Shown: positions 62,605-64,000 of the stretch, piece after piece
Position numbering within the stretch: the stretch's first letter is position 1
How the letters are laid out: the number at the start of each line of letters is the position of its first letter
The notes under the pieces: generated by a model
Databases searched by the model: none
What the model saw: only the letters and a program-made list of their open reading frames with translations
Told to the model about the DNA's origin: nothing
Program-made: the position numbers and the translations under genes
From: Rhizobium sp. NXC24
GTDB lineage: Bacteria; Pseudomonadota; Alphaproteobacteria; Rhizobiales; Rhizobiaceae
Length of the DNA stretch: 64,000 bases
Assembly (NCBI RefSeq): GCF_002944315.1
Contig: NZ_CP024314.1
Location: 1,860,001 to 1,924,000 of the forward strand
Direction: 5' to 3'

Positions 62605-63351
62605 ATGAATGATGCTCCTGCCGGAGACCTGTTGCCGAAGCTGACCGGTAAGATCAGCCCCGATCGTATTCGTCTGATGCGGGCGCCACGTCCGCCGCAT
62701 GGCCTCATCGAGAAGTTCAAACGCATCCCCGATGCGACGAGCGTGGTCGCCGACGTCATGGACGAGCTGGGCATCACCGGCGCTATCGGAGCATCGGTTC
62801 TCAAGCCGACCCTGCCGAACGCAAGCATCGTCGGGCCGGCCCTGACCGTGCGCAATATCATGCAACGCGACCATGTCTACGAAACTGCCCGCAACCATGT
62901 GAACCGCATGGCGGAGTTCGAGGCTCACAATCTGGCGCTGCCTGGTGACGTCGTCGTCATCGATGGTGTTGCCGGCATATCCAACATGGGCGGCATTTCG
63001 GCGCAGACCGGCAAACGGCAGGGCGAAGCCGGCGCCATCGTCTTCGGTGGCATCCGTGACGTCGGCCATTCCCGTCGTGTGGAATATCCACTCTGGGCCA
63101 CCGAGATCACCCCGGTTACGGGCAAATGGCGCATCGAGACGGTGGAAATCAATGGCGATATCCAGATCGCCGGCATTCGCGTCGCGCCCGGCGATATCGT
63201 CGTCGCCGATGAGACCGGCGTCTGCTTCATCCCGATTGCGCGCGCGGCCGAGGTGCTGGAGCGGGCGCTGGCGAAGGCTGCCTTCGAGCACGAAAAATGC
63301 GGTGCAATCGATGCAGGGACCGCAGTTGCCGACTTGCCGAGCAAAGAGTGA
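62605..63351 (+). CDS. RraA-like aldolase/decarboxylase family protein
   Basis: A 248-residue RraA-fold protein: ATSVVADVMDELG near 45, GPALTVRNIMQRD, LPGDVVVIDGV near 112, GGISAQTGKRQGEAGAIVFGG (split GGISAQTGK, GAIVFGGIRD) near 125-150, and PGDIVVADETGVCFIP. The R-D pair in GGIRD is the metal/substrate site of the HMG/CHA aldolases in this family, so a lyase or oxaloacetate decarboxylase activity is more likely than RNase E inhibition. Five bases separate it from the dehydrogenase gene, so they form an operon. Confidence 0.82.
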   Translation: MNDAPAGDLLPKLTGKISPDRIRLMRAPRPPHGLIEKFKRIPDATSVVADVMDELGITGAIGASVLKPTLPNASIVGPALTVRNIMQRDHVYETARNHVNRMAEFEAHNLALPGDVVVIDGVAGISNMGGISAQTGKRQGEAGAIVFGGIRDVGHSRRVEYPLWATEITPVTGKWRIETVEINGDIQIAGIRVAPGDIVVADETGVCFIPIARAAEVLERALAKAAFEHEKCGAIDAGTAVADLPSKE

Positions 63352-63356
63352 CTATA

Positions 63357-64000
63357 ATGGCTAATCTCACCCCCAGACTGCGTGTGGCTATCCTCGACGA
63401 CTATCAGGATGTCGTTCGTACGCTCGACTGCTTCAGCAAACTTCAAGGCCATGAGGTGACGATTTGGAACGATGCGGTAGCCGACGTGAACATGTTGGCA
63501 GAGCGACTTGCCAATGCCGACGTACTCGTGCTGCTGCGCGAGCGGACCAAGGTGGACGAAGTGCTGGTCAGCCGACTGCCGAACCTCAGGCTGATCAGCC
63601 AGAATGGCCATGTGCCGCACATCGATCTCGCCGCATGCACGCGGCACGGCGTTCTGGTCTCCTCGGCTCTGACGCAACGGCCTTCATATCCAACGGTGGA
63701 GTTCACCTGGGGCCTGATCCTCTCGGCGATGCGCAACATTCCGCTTGAAAGCGCCGCGCTTCGGGAAGGGTCATGGCAGACGACCGTCGGACTCGGACTG
63801 CGAGGCCGCACACTCGGAATCTATGGCTTTGGCCGGCTTGGCGCGATGGTGGCGCGGATCGGCGTCGCCTTCGGCATGGAGTTGCTGATCTGGGGGCGCC
63901 AGGGGTCTCTGGACCGGGCGCGGCAAGAGGGCCTTCCAGTTGCCGCGAGCAAGCAGGCCCTGTTCGAGCAATCGGACGTGCTCAGCCTGCACCTGCGCCT
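63357..64000 (+). CDS. D-2-hydroxyacid dehydrogenase (3' end outside window)
   Basis: About 214 residues are visible. The protein starts LRVAILDDYQDVVRTLDCF, with ISQNGHVPHIDLAACTRHG and the NAD-binding loop LGIYGFGRLGAMVARI near 155, as in the phosphoglycerate-dehydrogenase-like family. It should interconvert a 2-hydroxyacid and a 2-oxoacid, a substrate class RraA-type aldolases also handle. The end with the catalytic His is beyond the window. Confidence 0.85.
   Translation, partial: MANLTPRLRVAILDDYQDVVRTLDCFSKLQGHEVTIWNDAVADVNMLAERLANADVLVLLRERTKVDEVLVSRLPNLRLISQNGHVPHIDLAACTRHGVLVSSALTQRPSYPTVEFTWGLILSAMRNIPLESAALREGSWQTTVGLGLRGRTLGIYGFGRLGAMVARIGVAFGMELLIWGRQGSLDRARQEGLPVAASKQALFEQSDVLSLHLR

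Noticed and set aside
62449..63291. N-terminal extension of the LysR frame
   Set aside because: The extra codons are antisense to the RraA-like gene; the LysR family starts at MRLDLN.

Overview
The window looks like accessory, probably plasmid-borne, DNA of a Rhizobium-type alphaproteobacterium. The evidence is the gene content: many ABC uptake systems, a thiCOSGE operon behind a TPP riboswitch (the arrangement known from Rhizobium plasmids), UDP-xylose/UDP-arabinose synthesis genes as in Sinorhizobium, EcfG/RpoE2-type stress promoters, and IS110 remnants. No rRNA, tRNA, CRISPR array or repABC origin was recognised.

Layout. 0-0.7 kb: the 5' part of a small two-helix membrane protein gene that runs off the left edge. 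1-10.5 kb: an organosulfur-scavenging block (SsuD, SfnB, a DszC-like and a DszA/NtaA-like flavin monooxygenase) around a ribose-type ABC importer. 10.5-12 kb: scar of two IS110 pieces and a truncated coiled-coil gene. 11.9-21.7 kb: a compact glycan cluster. Two nucleotide-sugar genes (+) converge on six translationally coupled genes (-): GT2, ABC exporter, GT2, GT2, methyltransferase, GT4. Near-identical inward-facing leader modules of about 215 bp, each with a micro-ORF, sit at both ends. 21.6-28 kb: a GlxA-type regulator, a fused amidohydrolase/alpha-beta hydrolase, a gammaproteobacterial-style tail-specific protease, and a wrecked folate-dependent demethylase gene whose operator-like repeats survive.

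28.4-36.6 kb: a glycosyltransferase/amylo-glucosidase pair, then an island of small genes with four GGAAC-N16-CGTT-type promoters, one of which appears to drive a small RNA. 36.6-41.6 kb: a second ribose-type importer, divergent from its LacI regulator, with two identical operators. 41.7-48.9 kb: a MalFGK/UgpC-type importer in an operon with an SDR, D-erythronate dehydrogenase (DenD) and a FadR-type regulator. 49-53.7 kb: TPP riboswitch and thiCOSGE. 53.7-60.4 kb: a secreted hydrolase, an exported ClpP-like protein, an esterase and two cyclic-di-GMP enzymes, plus an orphan 53-bp GGDEF fragment. 60.4-64 kb: aldo/keto reductase, NodD-like LysR regulator, RraA-like protein and a partial D-2-hydroxyacid dehydrogenase.

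The most interesting candidates are the glycan cluster with its paired leader modules and the EcfG-type stress island with its sRNA and near-leaderless hydrolase mRNA. Next come the organosulfur block that uses a sugar-type importer, and the hydrolase fusion that appears to lack its nucleophile.
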